In this document: piece after piece, positions 17,207-26,431 of the stretch | Layout: the number at the start of each line of letters is the position of its first letter | How positions within the stretch are numbered: the stretch's first letter is position 1 | DNA from: CAIWHR01 sp963724975 | GTDB taxonomy: Bacteria > Pseudomonadota > Gammaproteobacteria > Burkholderiales > Casimicrobiaceae | Length of the DNA stretch: 64,000 bases | NCBI GenBank assembly: GCA_963724975.1 | Contig: CAVRXB010000005.1 | Coordinates: 186,001-250,000 of the forward strand | Reading direction: 5' to 3' | Notes under the pieces: generated by a model | What the model saw: only the letters and a program-made list of their open reading frames with translations | Database searches by the model: none | What the model was told of the DNA's origin: nothing | Made by a program: the position numbers and the translations under genes

Positions 17207-17632
17207 ATGTTTGCGATTCCGAAATGGATGAATGACTCGGCCATGCTCGCCAAGACGTTCCCGGCCTTCCTGCTCTGCGCGTGTGCGTCCACTGCGCAGT
17301 TGCCTACCGCCGACCAGCCGAAGCTTGCCCAGATGGTCCAGTCCTATGCGCAGCAACTGAAAGCAGTGGGCATCACCCGCGTAGTCTCGCCAGGGAGTGG
17401 CGACATGGTGCGGCTGGAGACCGGCTACGGAGCGGTCTACGTTCGATACCCAACCGCGGCCGAGCCGTTGGCATTCGTGCTGGACATCGATCCAGAAGGC
17501 GTGGAGGCCACCGCGGCGACATTCGACCGGGTCAGAGACGAACAGATCCTTGCCGCGCTCGTGCCCGAAGCGGTGCGCGTGACGGCCGCCAACAATACGT
17601 TGGGGTGGCTGCGCGCCAATCCCTGGCACTGA
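17207..17632 (+). CDS. Small probable lipoprotein
   Basis: 141 residues. The N terminus is hydrophobic and ends in LLCACAST, a plausible lipobox. The rest (LKAVGITRVVSPGSGDMVRL, AEPLAFVLDIDPEGVEATAAT) is soluble and unrecognised. It lies 47 bases after the PEP-CTERM stop on the same strand, so the two may be co-transcribed. Confidence 0.55.
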   Translation: MFAIPKWMNDSAMLAKTFPAFLLCACASTAQLPTADQPKLAQMVQSYAQQLKAVGITRVVSPGSGDMVRLETGYGAVYVRYPTAAEPLAFVLDIDPEGVEATAATFDRVRDEQILAALVPEAVRVTAANNTLGWLRANPWH

Positions 17633-17677
17633 CACCCATATCGGCTGCGCAGATACTTCCACGCTGCAGCGCTACCG

Positions 17678-18769
17678 CTACGATGCCGGAGCGGCGCGCC
17701 CCAGGATCCGGAGTCTCATGCGCGCGTAGATCGCCTGTTCGAACGCACCGAACGCGCAACCGCCGGCGAGTCCGGCGCAAACGAGGACCGCGAACAACGT
17801 CGTCGGGGACCAGCCGGCCGGCACGACACGCGAGGCGATCGCGACAATGATCGTGTAGTGCAGCAGATAAAGACCATAGGAATAATCGCCGCACCGGACG
17901 ACGAGCGAATTGCGCGAAATGTCGCCGTCGAGGCATTGACGCCCAACGCTCGCCAGCAGCAGGCCGAAGGCGAGCCCGACGATCAGGTATTCCGTTTCCC
18001 GTGCATGCACGAATTGCAGCCCGATTAGAAGGATCAGTGCGGGAATCAGCAGCATCCGCGATTGCGGCAACGAGAGTCGCCGGTGAACCAGATACGCCGC
18101 GATGCCAAAAACGAAGGGCAGATTGAATGCCGACAGAAGGATCGAGATGCCGTGCGGCGTCTCGTGCGTGTACCGGCCCGGCCACCCCACCGATGCGGTG
18201 AGGATCACCGTTAGCCAGGCCGCGCAGAACAGCCATGCCGCGCGACGCGAACGCGCGAGCCAAAGCAGCGCGAATACCAGGTAAAAGGACACTTCGTAGA
18301 CCAGCGTCCACTCGATGCCCCCGAGCGGATGGGGAGTCGGACCGAGTGGCAGCAACGTGAGCGCCAGCCAGGAGCGCGGGGGCCACGCTATCGTGCCGGC
18401 CGGAATCGTCAAGACGAGCAGCGCGAGCGCCACCGCGAGGAAAAATGCTGGGTAGATGCGCAGGACGCGGGCCGCGAGAAACCGCGGCACCGATTCGCGT
18501 TGAATCGCGTGACTCAGGACGAACCCTGATATTGCGAAGAAAAGCGGCACTCCGAGTGCGAAGCGATCGTCGACGATGTCGTAAATGAGCGATGCAGAGG
18601 GCAACCGGTCCTTCGTTGTCTCGGCCGCGTGAAGGAGGAGTACGGCCGTCGCCGCAATCGCGCGCAGCGCCTGAATCAGGAAATAGCGAGGCTTGGTGTC
18701 GGTCACGCCGGCGCGAGCGTGCACCGCCATCGGCAGGGCGTCCGTGTTCGGGTACGGCTTAGCCCTCAT
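17678..18769 (-). CDS. Acyltransferase family 3 membrane protein (OafA/YrhL-like)
   Basis: 363 residues with about ten membrane spans. It has the PF01757 markers: FLIQALRAIAATAVLLLHA near the start with the catalytic-type histidine, VPLFFAISGFVLSHAI, ARVLRIYPAFFLAV, WTLVYEVSFYLVF and SYGLYLLHYTIIVAI. The family transfers acyl groups to extracytoplasmic sugars such as O-antigen or exopolysaccharide. The acceptor is unknown. Confidence 0.85.
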   Translation of the reverse strand: MRAKPYPNTDALPMAVHARAGVTDTKPRYFLIQALRAIAATAVLLLHAAETTKDRLPSASLIYDIVDDRFALGVPLFFAISGFVLSHAIQRESVPRFLAARVLRIYPAFFLAVALALLVLTIPAGTIAWPPRSWLALTLLPLGPTPHPLGGIEWTLVYEVSFYLVFALLWLARSRRAAWLFCAAWLTVILTASVGWPGRYTHETPHGISILLSAFNLPFVFGIAAYLVHRRLSLPQSRMLLIPALILLIGLQFVHARETEYLIVGLAFGLLLASVGRQCLDGDISRNSLVVRCGDYSYGLYLLHYTIIVAIASRVVPAGWSPTTLFAVLVCAGLAGGCAFGAFEQAIYARMRLRILGRAAPAS

Positions 18770-18901
18770 ACGCGCTACGCAACAACGACATGATTACGAG
18801 GGACTCGAATTGGCCGGCTTCAAGTAGGCACTCCCTCATGATGCCTCCTTCGACAAAGCCCTCTGACCGACCAGATGCCTACTGGAAGCGAGCAAGATCG
18901 C

Positions 18902-19867
18902 TCAGGAAGAAACGACGGAGGGCTTGATCCACCACCACAACAAGAGCGCCGCGAGCGTTGCAAGGACGAGCCCGGCGTAACCGCGCTCGGGGTCCCATAC
19001 GCTTGGATCGGAGATTCCGAGCTGACCTATTTTCTCGCCGGCACCGAAGAAAGTGTAAGCCGACGCGTTCCACAGGGCATGGCAGAAGCTTGGTACGACG
19101 ATCGAGCGCGAGCGCAGCCGCAGGAGTCCCATCGCAACGCCAAAGACCGTAGATCCAATCACGTATTGCGGCACTTTGCTGAGAGGTTGAGCGAAATCGG
19201 GATCGATGATCGGCACGGCGAAATGCCACAAGCCGAAGGCAACGCTGGTCCAGATGATGGTTTTTGCCGGCGAGAATCCGGCCCGCTCGCAGCTCCCCCA
19301 CAACGCACCTCGGAAGAAGCCCTCTTCGGTGATCAGCGCCAAGAGGAAAGTAACGAGAAAGTTCAATGAGACACGCCTGAAGACGGTGGCCGAAGAATAA
19401 TCCTTCAGGTCGATCAACTGCGCGGCCCAGGCCCCCAGCGCGACGCAACCGATGATGCCGACGACATAGGTCAACGCGATGAAATATGACTCGGGATCTC
19501 CCGTAGCGATACCGACTTCGCGCTTCGTCAAGCGCTGCACCGCCCACAGCGCAATCATCATGACGGCCAGCCAAAGATTGTAGAGCGCACCTTGGGCTGT
19601 CGCGAGTACGAGCAGTGGAGAAATGACGATCGCGCCGATGCTGGCGACGAGCGGCCAGGATCCAGCTTTGATGTGAGTAAGCGTGACGGCCTCCCGGTAA
19701 CCCCAGATCAGCCGAAAGTCGTCGGCCCTCGGCTTGGCAAATCGCCGCCGCATCATACATGGCGCTGGCTTCAGGCTGCTGCCGCCCTGCGCCGACAGCA
19801 TTCGCCAGATAAGCAACGTGTCGTCGATCCGGATGAACGCGTGGTTAGGCCGCACCTGGGCGACCAA
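18902..19867 (-). CDS. CPBP (CAAX/bacteriocin-processing-type) intramembrane metalloprotease
   Basis: A multi-pass membrane protein of up to 321 residues. The three catalytic motifs are present: ITEEGFFRGALWG (EExxxR), VAFGLWHFAV (FxxxH) and SFCHALWNASAY (HxxxN). This family cleaves substrates within the membrane. The N terminus is uncertain: 19867 gives about 37 residues unlike the family, and MMRRRFAKPR at 19756 is as likely. Substrate unknown. Confidence 0.8.
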   Translation of the reverse strand: MVAQVRPNHAFIRIDDTLLIWRMLSAQGGSSLKPAPCMMRRRFAKPRADDFRLIWGYREAVTLTHIKAGSWPLVASIGAIVISPLLVLATAQGALYNLWLAVMMIALWAVQRLTKREVGIATGDPESYFIALTYVVGIIGCVALGAWAAQLIDLKDYSSATVFRRVSLNFLVTFLLALITEEGFFRGALWGSCERAGFSPAKTIIWTSVAFGLWHFAVPIIDPDFAQPLSKVPQYVIGSTVFGVAMGLLRLRSRSIVVPSFCHALWNASAYTFFGAGEKIGQLGISDPSVWDPERGYAGLVLATLAALLLWWWIKPSVVSS

Positions 19868-19956
19868 GATTCTCTTGATCGACTACGCGTCGGGTCAAAA
19901 TTGCATGTCCCTTGAATGCGATGCTCGCCATCGCACGGTCCCCTGTTTCACCGTCT

Positions 19957-20952
19957 TCACTGAATGACCTCATCCGCTCGCGCCAGGATGGGTTGCGGGA
20001 TGGTCAGATCAAGCGTCTTCGCCGTTGTCAAATTGACCACCAGTTCGAACTTCGTGGGTTGCTCGATGGGCAAGTCGGCGGGCTTGGCTCCCCTGAGAAT
20101 CTTGTCGACGTAGGTCGCGGCGCGCCGCCACAGATCGGGGAAGCTCGGGGCGTACGACACGAGACCACCGGCCTCCACCCACTGCGACTGCGTTGACATC
20201 GACGGCAATCGGCTCTTCAACGCGAGATCGGCGAGCCGGTCCCGGTGAATGAAAAACATGGCGTCTCCCGACAGAAGCAGCGCGCCTGCGCGCTCTTTGA
20301 CCATCGCCGCGAAGGCAGCATCGAAATCGCTTGGCTCGCGCACCTCGAGGATCTGAAGTGGCAGGCCGAGCGAGCGGGCCGCGCTCTTCACGCTCTCCAT
20401 CCTGAGCGAGTGCGAGGGGCCGCCGCTTGCCGGATTGGTGAGGACAGCTACGCGGCGGACATTGGGGACGACTTCCTTCAGCAGCTGCAGCTGCTTGCCG
20501 AAGATTTCCGTGTCGACCCCGTAGGTGATGCCCGTGACGTTGCCGCCCGGTCGCGAGAGACTCGGCACGAGCCCGACCGCGACCGGCTCGGTTAGACTCA
20601 TCCCGACGATCGGGATCGTGCGCGTGGCATGTTTAGCTGCCAGGGCTGACGGCGTGGGCGACGCGACGATGAGGTCCACTTTGAGCCGGACGAGCTCGTC
20701 CGCGAGTGCGGGCAGGCGGTCGGCGTGGCCCTCCGCGAATCGATACTCGATGAGCAGGTTGCGGCCCTCCTCCCATCCGAGCTCACGCAACCCCTGCCGA
20801 AACGCCTCGAGGGGACGGGTGTAGGTCGTCGAGGCAGAGCCGATAGAGAGGTACCCTATGCGATAGACCTTGCCCGCCGGCTGCGCAAGCGCGGTCGGTG
20901 GTGCGATGACGAGACTGCACGCGATACCGCCGATGAACGTCCTTCGATCCAT
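19957..20952 (-). CDS. ABC transporter substrate-binding protein, PF04392 type
   Basis: 331 residues from the ATG at 20952 (MDRRTFIGGIACSLVIAP), with a signal peptide ending near ALAQP. Family features: YRIGYLSIGSAST, LRELGWEEGRNLLIEYRFAE, SLSRPGGNVTGITYG and the terminal IPQPILARADEVIQ. It is an orphan, with no permease or ATPase nearby. The upstream start (21003) adds 17 residues that do not fit the family. Confidence 0.85.
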   Translation of the reverse strand: MDRRTFIGGIACSLVIAPPTALAQPAGKVYRIGYLSIGSASTTYTRPLEAFRQGLRELGWEEGRNLLIEYRFAEGHADRLPALADELVRLKVDLIVASPTPSALAAKHATRTIPIVGMSLTEPVAVGLVPSLSRPGGNVTGITYGVDTEIFGKQLQLLKEVVPNVRRVAVLTNPASGGPSHSLRMESVKSAARSLGLPLQILEVREPSDFDAAFAAMVKERAGALLLSGDAMFFIHRDRLADLALKSRLPSMSTQSQWVEAGGLVSYAPSFPDLWRRAATYVDKILRGAKPADLPIEQPTKFELVVNLTTAKTLDLTIPQPILARADEVIQ

Positions 20953-21226
20953 CAGCGAATCACCACGTAAGGTTGAAATGCCTGCCGATTTTCGGAATCG
21001 CAAGGCTGAGCGCTAATGCAGCTCCTCACGGGATCTCGCTCCCCCGGCGATTTTTCCGAAACGGACTGTATGACACTACGCCGCGGCTTTCCGAGGGTCA
21101 AGCAATGCGGTTGCTTACTTTTCTTTTCGTTGAGCGACCGGCAAGATTACGGGTCCCCAAGGGAAATGGTGTTTGTACGCCTGTGCGGCGATTCAATGCA
21201 TAGATTCGAGCGGTCTTTAGAACGCC

Positions 21227-22879
21227 ATGATTACCATCGATGAACTGGCCAAGATTCCACTCTTCTCCACACTCGGGGAGAGCGAGCTCAAATACCTCGC
21301 AAGCGCAGTCGAGGACATGCGCGTCCTCCCAGGCGAATACACAGACCACGAAGGAGGCGCGCGGGCCCTGTTTGCCATCGTCAGCGGCAAGGTGGAGCTG
21401 ACGAAGTTCATCAACGGGGTTGAAACGGTGATCGCGATCCGGCTTCCCGGGGAAATCGCCGGCGAGATTCCGATGACGCTCAGCACGCCGCTGCCCGCAA
21501 GCATGCGCGCCGTCGAGCCGTCCCGCGTCATCAAGCTTGATGCGAAGGTGTTCCACACGCTTGTCGCCATGGCGCCGCAGATTTCGGCAACCGTTGCCGC
21601 CGCCGCGCTGGAACGAATGGAAATGCTCAAGAAGGCCGCATCGCAACCGCCGGTGCCGCAAATTCTCCTGATCGGACCGAGCCGGGAAGGCGCGATGCAT
21701 GCCGTCGAGAACTTTTTGCATCGTAACCAGATTTCGTTCGAGAGCCTGGAGCCGGGGGACCCGGCGTTGGCGGCACGCATCGGAGAATCGGCGACCGTGG
21801 TCGGACCGTATCCGGTGGCACAATTGCCCGACGGCACGCGTCTCGTCGCGCCGACAATGCGCGCCATTGCCACCATGTGCGGACTGCAGGTCGCGCCAAG
21901 CCGAACCTACTACGATGTCGTGATCGTGGGCGGCGGGCCGGCGGGTCTGACCGCCGCAGTGAACGCAGCGTCGGAGGGCTTGCGCACGATAGTCGTCGAG
22001 GGATTCGCCCCGGGCGGGCAGGCGGGAACCTCGACACGCATCGAGAACTACCCGGGATTTCCGTTCGGCGTTTCCGGCGATGATCTCGCGAGCAACACGC
22101 TCAAGCAGGCGAAACGTCTGGGCGCGGAGATCGTCGTGACGCGGCGGATCTCCGGTATCGATCCGAAGCCCATGACTTTCACGCTGGATGGAAAGGACGT
22201 TCTGCGGACGAAGACGATCGTCCTCGCGATGGGCGTGGAATGGCGGCGTATGGCCGTCGAGTCGATTGATCGTTTCATCGGCGGCGGCGTCTACTACGGC
22301 GCGGCGCGCAGCGACGCCGGGCTTGCGCAGGGGAAGGATGTGTACTTGGTCGGCGCCGGCAATTCGGCCGGCCAGTCTGCAATATTCTTTTCCGGTCACG
22401 CCCGTTCAGTGACTCTCATCGTGCGCGCGGAGTCGCTGGCACAAAGCATGTCGCAGTACCTCATCGACCAGATGGCGACGAAACCGAACATTCGGGTGGA
22501 GACGCGTTCCGAGGTCGTCGCCGGGCATGGAAACGAGCGGCTCGAGGCGATCGAGGTCCTCGATCGCAGGACCGGCGCGACATCCCGCCGGGATGCGGAG
22601 GTGATGTTCGTCCTCATCGGCGCGGACGCGGCGACCGGCTGGCTGCCTTCGGAAATCGTGCGCGATTCCCACGGCTTCATCGTGACGGGCCGTGATTGCG
22701 TTCAAACGGGGCACTGGAGCGGCGACCGCGAGCCGTATGCGCTCGAAACGAATGCCCCGGGGATTTTTGCCGTCGGCGATGTTCGCGCCGGGTCGGTCAA
22801 GCGCGTGGCGGCTGCCGTCGGCGAGGGGGGAATGGCAATCGCGTTCGTCCATCGATACCTGCAGGCCGGCAGCGGCTGA
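21227..22879 (+). CDS. Thioredoxin-reductase-like flavoprotein with cyclic-nucleotide-binding domain, no CxxC
   Basis: 550 residues. Residues 1 to about 135 form a cNMP-binding-like domain (IPLFSTLGESELKYLASAV, then FAIVSGKVELTKF). Residues about 150-215 are a linker domain. From about 228 there is a thioredoxin-reductase fold: DVVIVGGGPAGLTAAVNA, GGQAGTSTRIENYPGFP, the NADPH site VYLVGAGNSAGQSAI, and FAVGDVRAGSVKRVAAAVGEG. Where thioredoxin reductases have CxxC, this protein reads GVYYGAARSD, so it cannot act by the usual disulfide exchange. It may be a ligand-gated NAD(P)H oxidoreductase with another acceptor. Confidence 0.85.
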   Translation: MITIDELAKIPLFSTLGESELKYLASAVEDMRVLPGEYTDHEGGARALFAIVSGKVELTKFINGVETVIAIRLPGEIAGEIPMTLSTPLPASMRAVEPSRVIKLDAKVFHTLVAMAPQISATVAAAALERMEMLKKAASQPPVPQILLIGPSREGAMHAVENFLHRNQISFESLEPGDPALAARIGESATVVGPYPVAQLPDGTRLVAPTMRAIATMCGLQVAPSRTYYDVVIVGGGPAGLTAAVNAASEGLRTIVVEGFAPGGQAGTSTRIENYPGFPFGVSGDDLASNTLKQAKRLGAEIVVTRRISGIDPKPMTFTLDGKDVLRTKTIVLAMGVEWRRMAVESIDRFIGGGVYYGAARSDAGLAQGKDVYLVGAGNSAGQSAIFFSGHARSVTLIVRAESLAQSMSQYLIDQMATKPNIRVETRSEVVAGHGNERLEAIEVLDRRTGATSRRDAEVMFVLIGADAATGWLPSEIVRDSHGFIVTGRDCVQTGHWSGDREPYALETNAPGIFAVGDVRAGSVKRVAAAVGEGGMAIAFVHRYLQAGSG

Positions 22880-23048
22880 CAGGTGCGCATGGCTTTGTCG
22901 CTTCCGCGACTAACTGCGGGTGATGCGCGACGACGAATTATGCGTATGCTGCTGGCTCTCGGCCAAACGAGAGGGTTCATTGGTGCTGCGCGGGATCAGC
23001 GCGAAACGATGCACCGGGCATGCGAGAACAGAACCGTCGAGGTGACGC

Positions 23049-24855
23049 ATGGGACGAATGAGTTTTATTGCGGTATGGGTGCTCGCTGTTGCCCTCAGCG
23101 GCCTGGCAATGGGTGCCGAGCCGGTCAAGGCAACGCCGGCGGCGGTGGCGGCTCACGCGCTCTTCGAGGAGTACTGGGAATGGGTCATGCGCGAGTACCC
23201 CACTTACGCCACGTTCCTTGGCGACCATCGGTACGACGACCGGCTTAGCGACGCAGTCGCCCGAGGCCGTGGCACGCCGCAAGGCGTTCTTTCCTGCGTT
23301 CCTGCGCCGGCTCGACCAAGTCGATGGCAAGCAGCTTTCGGCCGACGACCGCACGTCGCTCGAAGTGCTGAAATTCAGGCTTGAGAAGCGAGTCGCTATC
23401 GACAAGCTGTTTGGATCTGCGCCGTTCAGCGATTTCGACGGCTGGGCGCCGGTCACCCAGATGGACGGCATCCATCACGACCTGCCCGAGCTCGTGAGAG
23501 CCACGCGCTTCGCTTCGGTCAAGGACTACGAGAACTACATCAAGCGATTGGAAGCGGTGCCGTTGGTCATTCGCCACTTGATCGAACGGATGCAGGTCGC
23601 GCTGGCGGGCGGCTGGGTGCTGCCGAAGATCGCGATTGCGCGGGTGCCGCAACAGCTGGAAGCGCAGACGGACCCCGATCCCGAGAAGAGTCCGGAGTAC
23701 TCCCCGTTCAAGTCCATACCCGCCGACTTTGCGCCCGCGGATCGGGAGCGACTCGCGTCTTCTGGCCGGCAGGTGATCCGCGACAAGGTGATTCCGGCGT
23801 TCCGGTCTCTCAAGGCATTCTATGAGGAGCGTTATCTGCCGGGCGCCCGTGGCGGCATCGGCGTCTCGGAACTGCCCGCCGGCCTGCCCTACTATCAGGC
23901 GCTGCTGAGCGAAGCGACGACTACCGAGCTCACGCCGCGGCAAATCCACGATCTCGGATTGCGCGAGGTGTCCCGCATTGGCGCACGAATGGATGAGATC
24001 ATGCGGGAGACGGGATTCAAGGGCACGCGCGCCGAGTTCCGACAGTTCCTCGTCACCGACCCGCGTTTCTTCTTCACCGAACGCGAAGCCATGTTGGCGG
24101 GCTATCGCGATATCGCCAAACGGGCCGATGCGGAGTTGCCCAAGCTGTTCGCGCAGTTGCCGCGCCAGCCATACGGTATCCGGGCGATGCGGCCGGAAGA
24201 AGGCGACAACGCGGAGCATTACACGCTCGGCGCCGCCGATGGCAGCCGGGCCGGGTATTTCGAGGCCAACGTGAACCATCTCAAGACGCGGCCCAAGTGG
24301 ACGATGGAGACGACGCTGCTGCACGAAGCGGTCCCCGGTCATCATCTGCAGACCGCGCGGGCGCAGGAAATCCAAGATTTGCCGCAGTTTCGCCGAAACC
24401 TCGGGTTCACCGCGTACTCCGAAGGTTGGGCGCTGTATGCCGAGAGCCTCGGCTACGAAATGGGGTTCTACAAGGACCCTTACCAGAAATTCGGTAATCT
24501 TTCGGCGGAGATGCTGCGCGCCTGCCGGCTGGTCGTCGACAGCGGCATCCACGCATTCGGGTGGACCCGCGAGCAGGCGATCGACTACATGCTCTCCAAC
24601 GTGGGCGAGACATTGGAGTCCACTACGGCGGAGGTCGACCGCTACATCGTCTGGCCGGGTCAGGCCACCGCTTACAAGGTCGGGGAGTTGAAGATCAAGG
24701 CCCTGCGCGCCAAAGCCAATGCTGCCCTTGGCGAACGTTTCGATCTCCGACGTTTCCACAACGTGGTGATCGATGGCGGATCAGTGCCGCTGTCGGTGCT
24801 CGAGGCCAACGTTGACGCCTGGATAGCGGCAGAAGGCAAGAGCGGTAATAAGTAG
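23049..24855 (+). CDS. DUF885 family exported protein with an apparent frameshift near 23252
   Basis: The N terminus lies in one frame from the ATG at 23049 (signal peptide MGRMSFIAVWVLAVAL, then YPTYATFLGDHRYDDRLSD). It continues in another from about 23253 (QSPEAVARRKAFFPAFLRRL). The remainder, to 24855, is the DUF885 fold, with the zinc-protease-like HEAVPGHHLQ motif (residues within LLHEAVPGHHLQTARAQE) and TAYSEGWALYAESLGYEMGFY. DUF885 members are thought to be metallopeptidases. One inserted base would restore or break the frame; the domain is otherwise intact. Confidence 0.8.
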
Positions 24856-24894
24856 TCGATCAGCGCGTGTGTTCCCAACGATGCCGGCGCGCGA

Positions 24895-25299
24895 TCAGTC
24901 GTGGGCGCGGGACACGTTCAGCGTCACGGCCGCGCGAATAAGAGTCTTCAATGCCTTCTCGTCGATCTTCTCGCCCTCGTGAATGTCGATGGCTCGCCTG
25001 GTGTTGCCGTCGAGGCTGGAATTGAAGAGACGTGATGGGTCCGGAAGTGCGGCCCCCTTGGCGAAAGTCATCTTCACGACTTTCTTGTACGTCTCGCCGG
25101 TACAGATCAATCCGTCGTGAGACCACACCGGGACCGCCCACTTCCATTCCTCGACCACCTCGGGGTCCGCTTGCTTGATCAACGTGCGGAGGTGGGAGAG
25201 CATCTTGCCCCGCCAGTCGCCCAACTCCTTGATCCTCTCGTCGATCATCCGAGATGGAGACTCTTCCTTCTGCGCCCCGCTCTTCTCGCTCGTCCTCAT
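24895..25299 (-). CDS. DUF1801 domain protein
   Basis: 134 residues from the ATG at 25299, behind GGAG. The core, LRTLIKQADPEVVEEWKWAV, GLICTGETYKKVVKMTFAKG and LFNSSLDGNTRRAIDI, matches DUF1801 (YdhG-like). The family fold is small and its function unknown. It lies just downstream of an attC site in gene order, so it is a cassette-type gene. Confidence 0.7.
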   Translation of the reverse strand: MRTSEKSGAQKEESPSRMIDERIKELGDWRGKMLSHLRTLIKQADPEVVEEWKWAVPVWSHDGLICTGETYKKVVKMTFAKGAALPDPSRLFNSSLDGNTRRAIDIHEGEKIDEKALKTLIRAAVTLNVSRAHD

Positions 25300-25363
25300 G
25301 ATGTCTCCTTCTTTCCGGTCATAAAGGTTAGCTCCCTGAATCCATTGCTTCGACGCCTTCGAG

Positions 25364-25480
25364 ACGTAACGAACCAGCCAACACAACCATTGCCACCAGG
25401 CTCGTTAACGCCGGTGCCATAGTGTCGGCACGAGTTCGCGCCGATATCCCAGCACGCTGGCTGAGTAACGAGGGTTAGGC
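25364..25480 (-). repeat. attC site, long and partly degenerate
   Basis: On the minus strand it begins GCCTAAC (25474-25480) and ends GGTTCGTTACGT. The outer box is GTTACGT rather than GTTAGGC, so it is probably impaired. The VOC gene's TAA stop is inside the R'' box. Confidence 0.6.
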
Positions 25481-25864
25481 CCCAGAGAGTGCACTGATCG
25501 TGACGTAATACCCGTCGGGATCCCGGAGCGAAAACTCGTTGGTTCCCGTGCTCGGGTTCACGTGGGGCTCCTCTTCGAGCCGAGTGACGAGCGCGCGTGC
25601 CCGTGGCAGCGCCATGTCGAAATCATCGACACGGAAAAACAAGAGTAGGCCGTTGCCGGGCGTCGCGTGTTCGGGACTCATCAACGTTGGATGCTCGTGG
25701 ATGCCCCACTCGTGGAGGCAGAGCAAGACCGTTCCATCCGAGTCGAGGAGTTGACCGAAGTCGTCATGGGCGGGAGCCGTCTCCGGCAGGCCAAGTAGCG
25801 ACTGGTACCACTTGAAGCTGCCAGGCACGTCGCCTACCCCGATGATCGTCCAAATGCGCTTCAT
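25475..25864 (-). CDS. VOC family (glyoxalase/bleomycin-resistance-like) protein
   Basis: 129 residues. It has the beta-alpha-beta-beta-beta layout: GVGDVPGSFKWYQSLLGLPE at the start, GLLLFFRVDDFDMALPRARAL in the middle and EFSLRDPDGYYVTISAL at the end. VOC proteins bind a metal or a small molecule; the role here is unknown. It is flanked by attC sites on both sides and is a clear integron cassette. Confidence 0.75.
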   Translation of the reverse strand: MKRIWTIIGVGDVPGSFKWYQSLLGLPETAPAHDDFGQLLDSDGTVLLCLHEWGIHEHPTLMSPEHATPGNGLLLFFRVDDFDMALPRARALVTRLEEEPHVNPSTGTNEFSLRDPDGYYVTISALSGA

Positions 25865-25879
25865 GGGGATTCTCCTGCG

Positions 25880-25963
25880 GCCTGACGAACCAAGCTAACC
25901 GGCCGCGAACGTTCGGCGCAGAAGCGCCACGAGCGAGCGGTCCGATTGAGCGAGTGGCTAGGC
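25880..25963 (-). repeat. attC site, 84 bp
   Basis: Exactly the length of the main-array sites. R'' reads GCCTAGC at 25957-25963; L'' and L' are GCTCAATC and GGTTAGCTTG. The outer R' is GTCAGGC instead of GTTAGGC. The RidA stop lies at its edge. Confidence 0.75.
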
Positions 25964-26338
25964 CTCGGCAATTGCTGCAATTGACACCTTCATGCCAGGA
26001 ATGCGGACGGGCAACTTTGCGGCCTGACGAGCCGGTGGATCGGAAGGGAACCATTTCACCCACTCCTCGTTCAGGCCCGCGAAATCAGCCTCGTCGAGAA
26101 GAATAACGGTGGCGCTGACGACCTTGTCAAGAGAGCTCCCGGCTGCTTCCAAAATTGCCGCGATGTTGGTGAGACACTGGCGGCACTGCTCGTGGATGGT
26201 GGTGCCGACGACAGCCCCGGAAGATGGATCAAAAGGGCCGGTGCCGGAAACAAAGACCAGGCCGCCGGCTCTGACCGCTTGACTGTAAGTAGGCGGCGGC
26301 TTCGGGGCTTTTGGTGTTGCGATGATCTCTCTGGGCAT
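25958..26338 (-). CDS. RidA family protein
   Basis: 126 residues of the YjgF/YER057c/UK114 fold. Seen: TYSQAVRAGGLVFVSGTGPFD, QCLTNIAAILEAAGSSLDKV and PARQAAKLPVRIPGMKVSI near the C terminus. RidA enzymes remove reactive enamines or imines formed by PLP enzymes; the catalytic arginine position is plausible but I cannot confirm activity. It is flanked by attC sites. Confidence 0.8.
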   Translation of the reverse strand: MPREIIATPKAPKPPPTYSQAVRAGGLVFVSGTGPFDPSSGAVVGTTIHEQCRQCLTNIAAILEAAGSSLDKVVSATVILLDEADFAGLNEEWVKWFPSDPPARQAAKLPVRIPGMKVSIAAIAEA

Positions 26339-26389
26339 GATCCTCCTAATACGGCGAATGCAAGAGCGCGAGCTCGGATGGGGTTCGGG

Positions 26390-26431
26390 GACTAACGCAA
26401 TAAGTTAAGCTGGTTGAACGACGGATTAGGC
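26390..26431 (-). repeat. Short attC site (42 bp) at the end of the cyclase/ATPase gene
   Basis: On the minus strand: GCCTAAT, spacer CCGTC, GTTCAAC, a short centre, GCTTAACTT, then GTTAGTC. This is close to the compact attC form of mobile integrons. The stop codon of the large regulator gene is within the R'' box. Confidence 0.65.
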
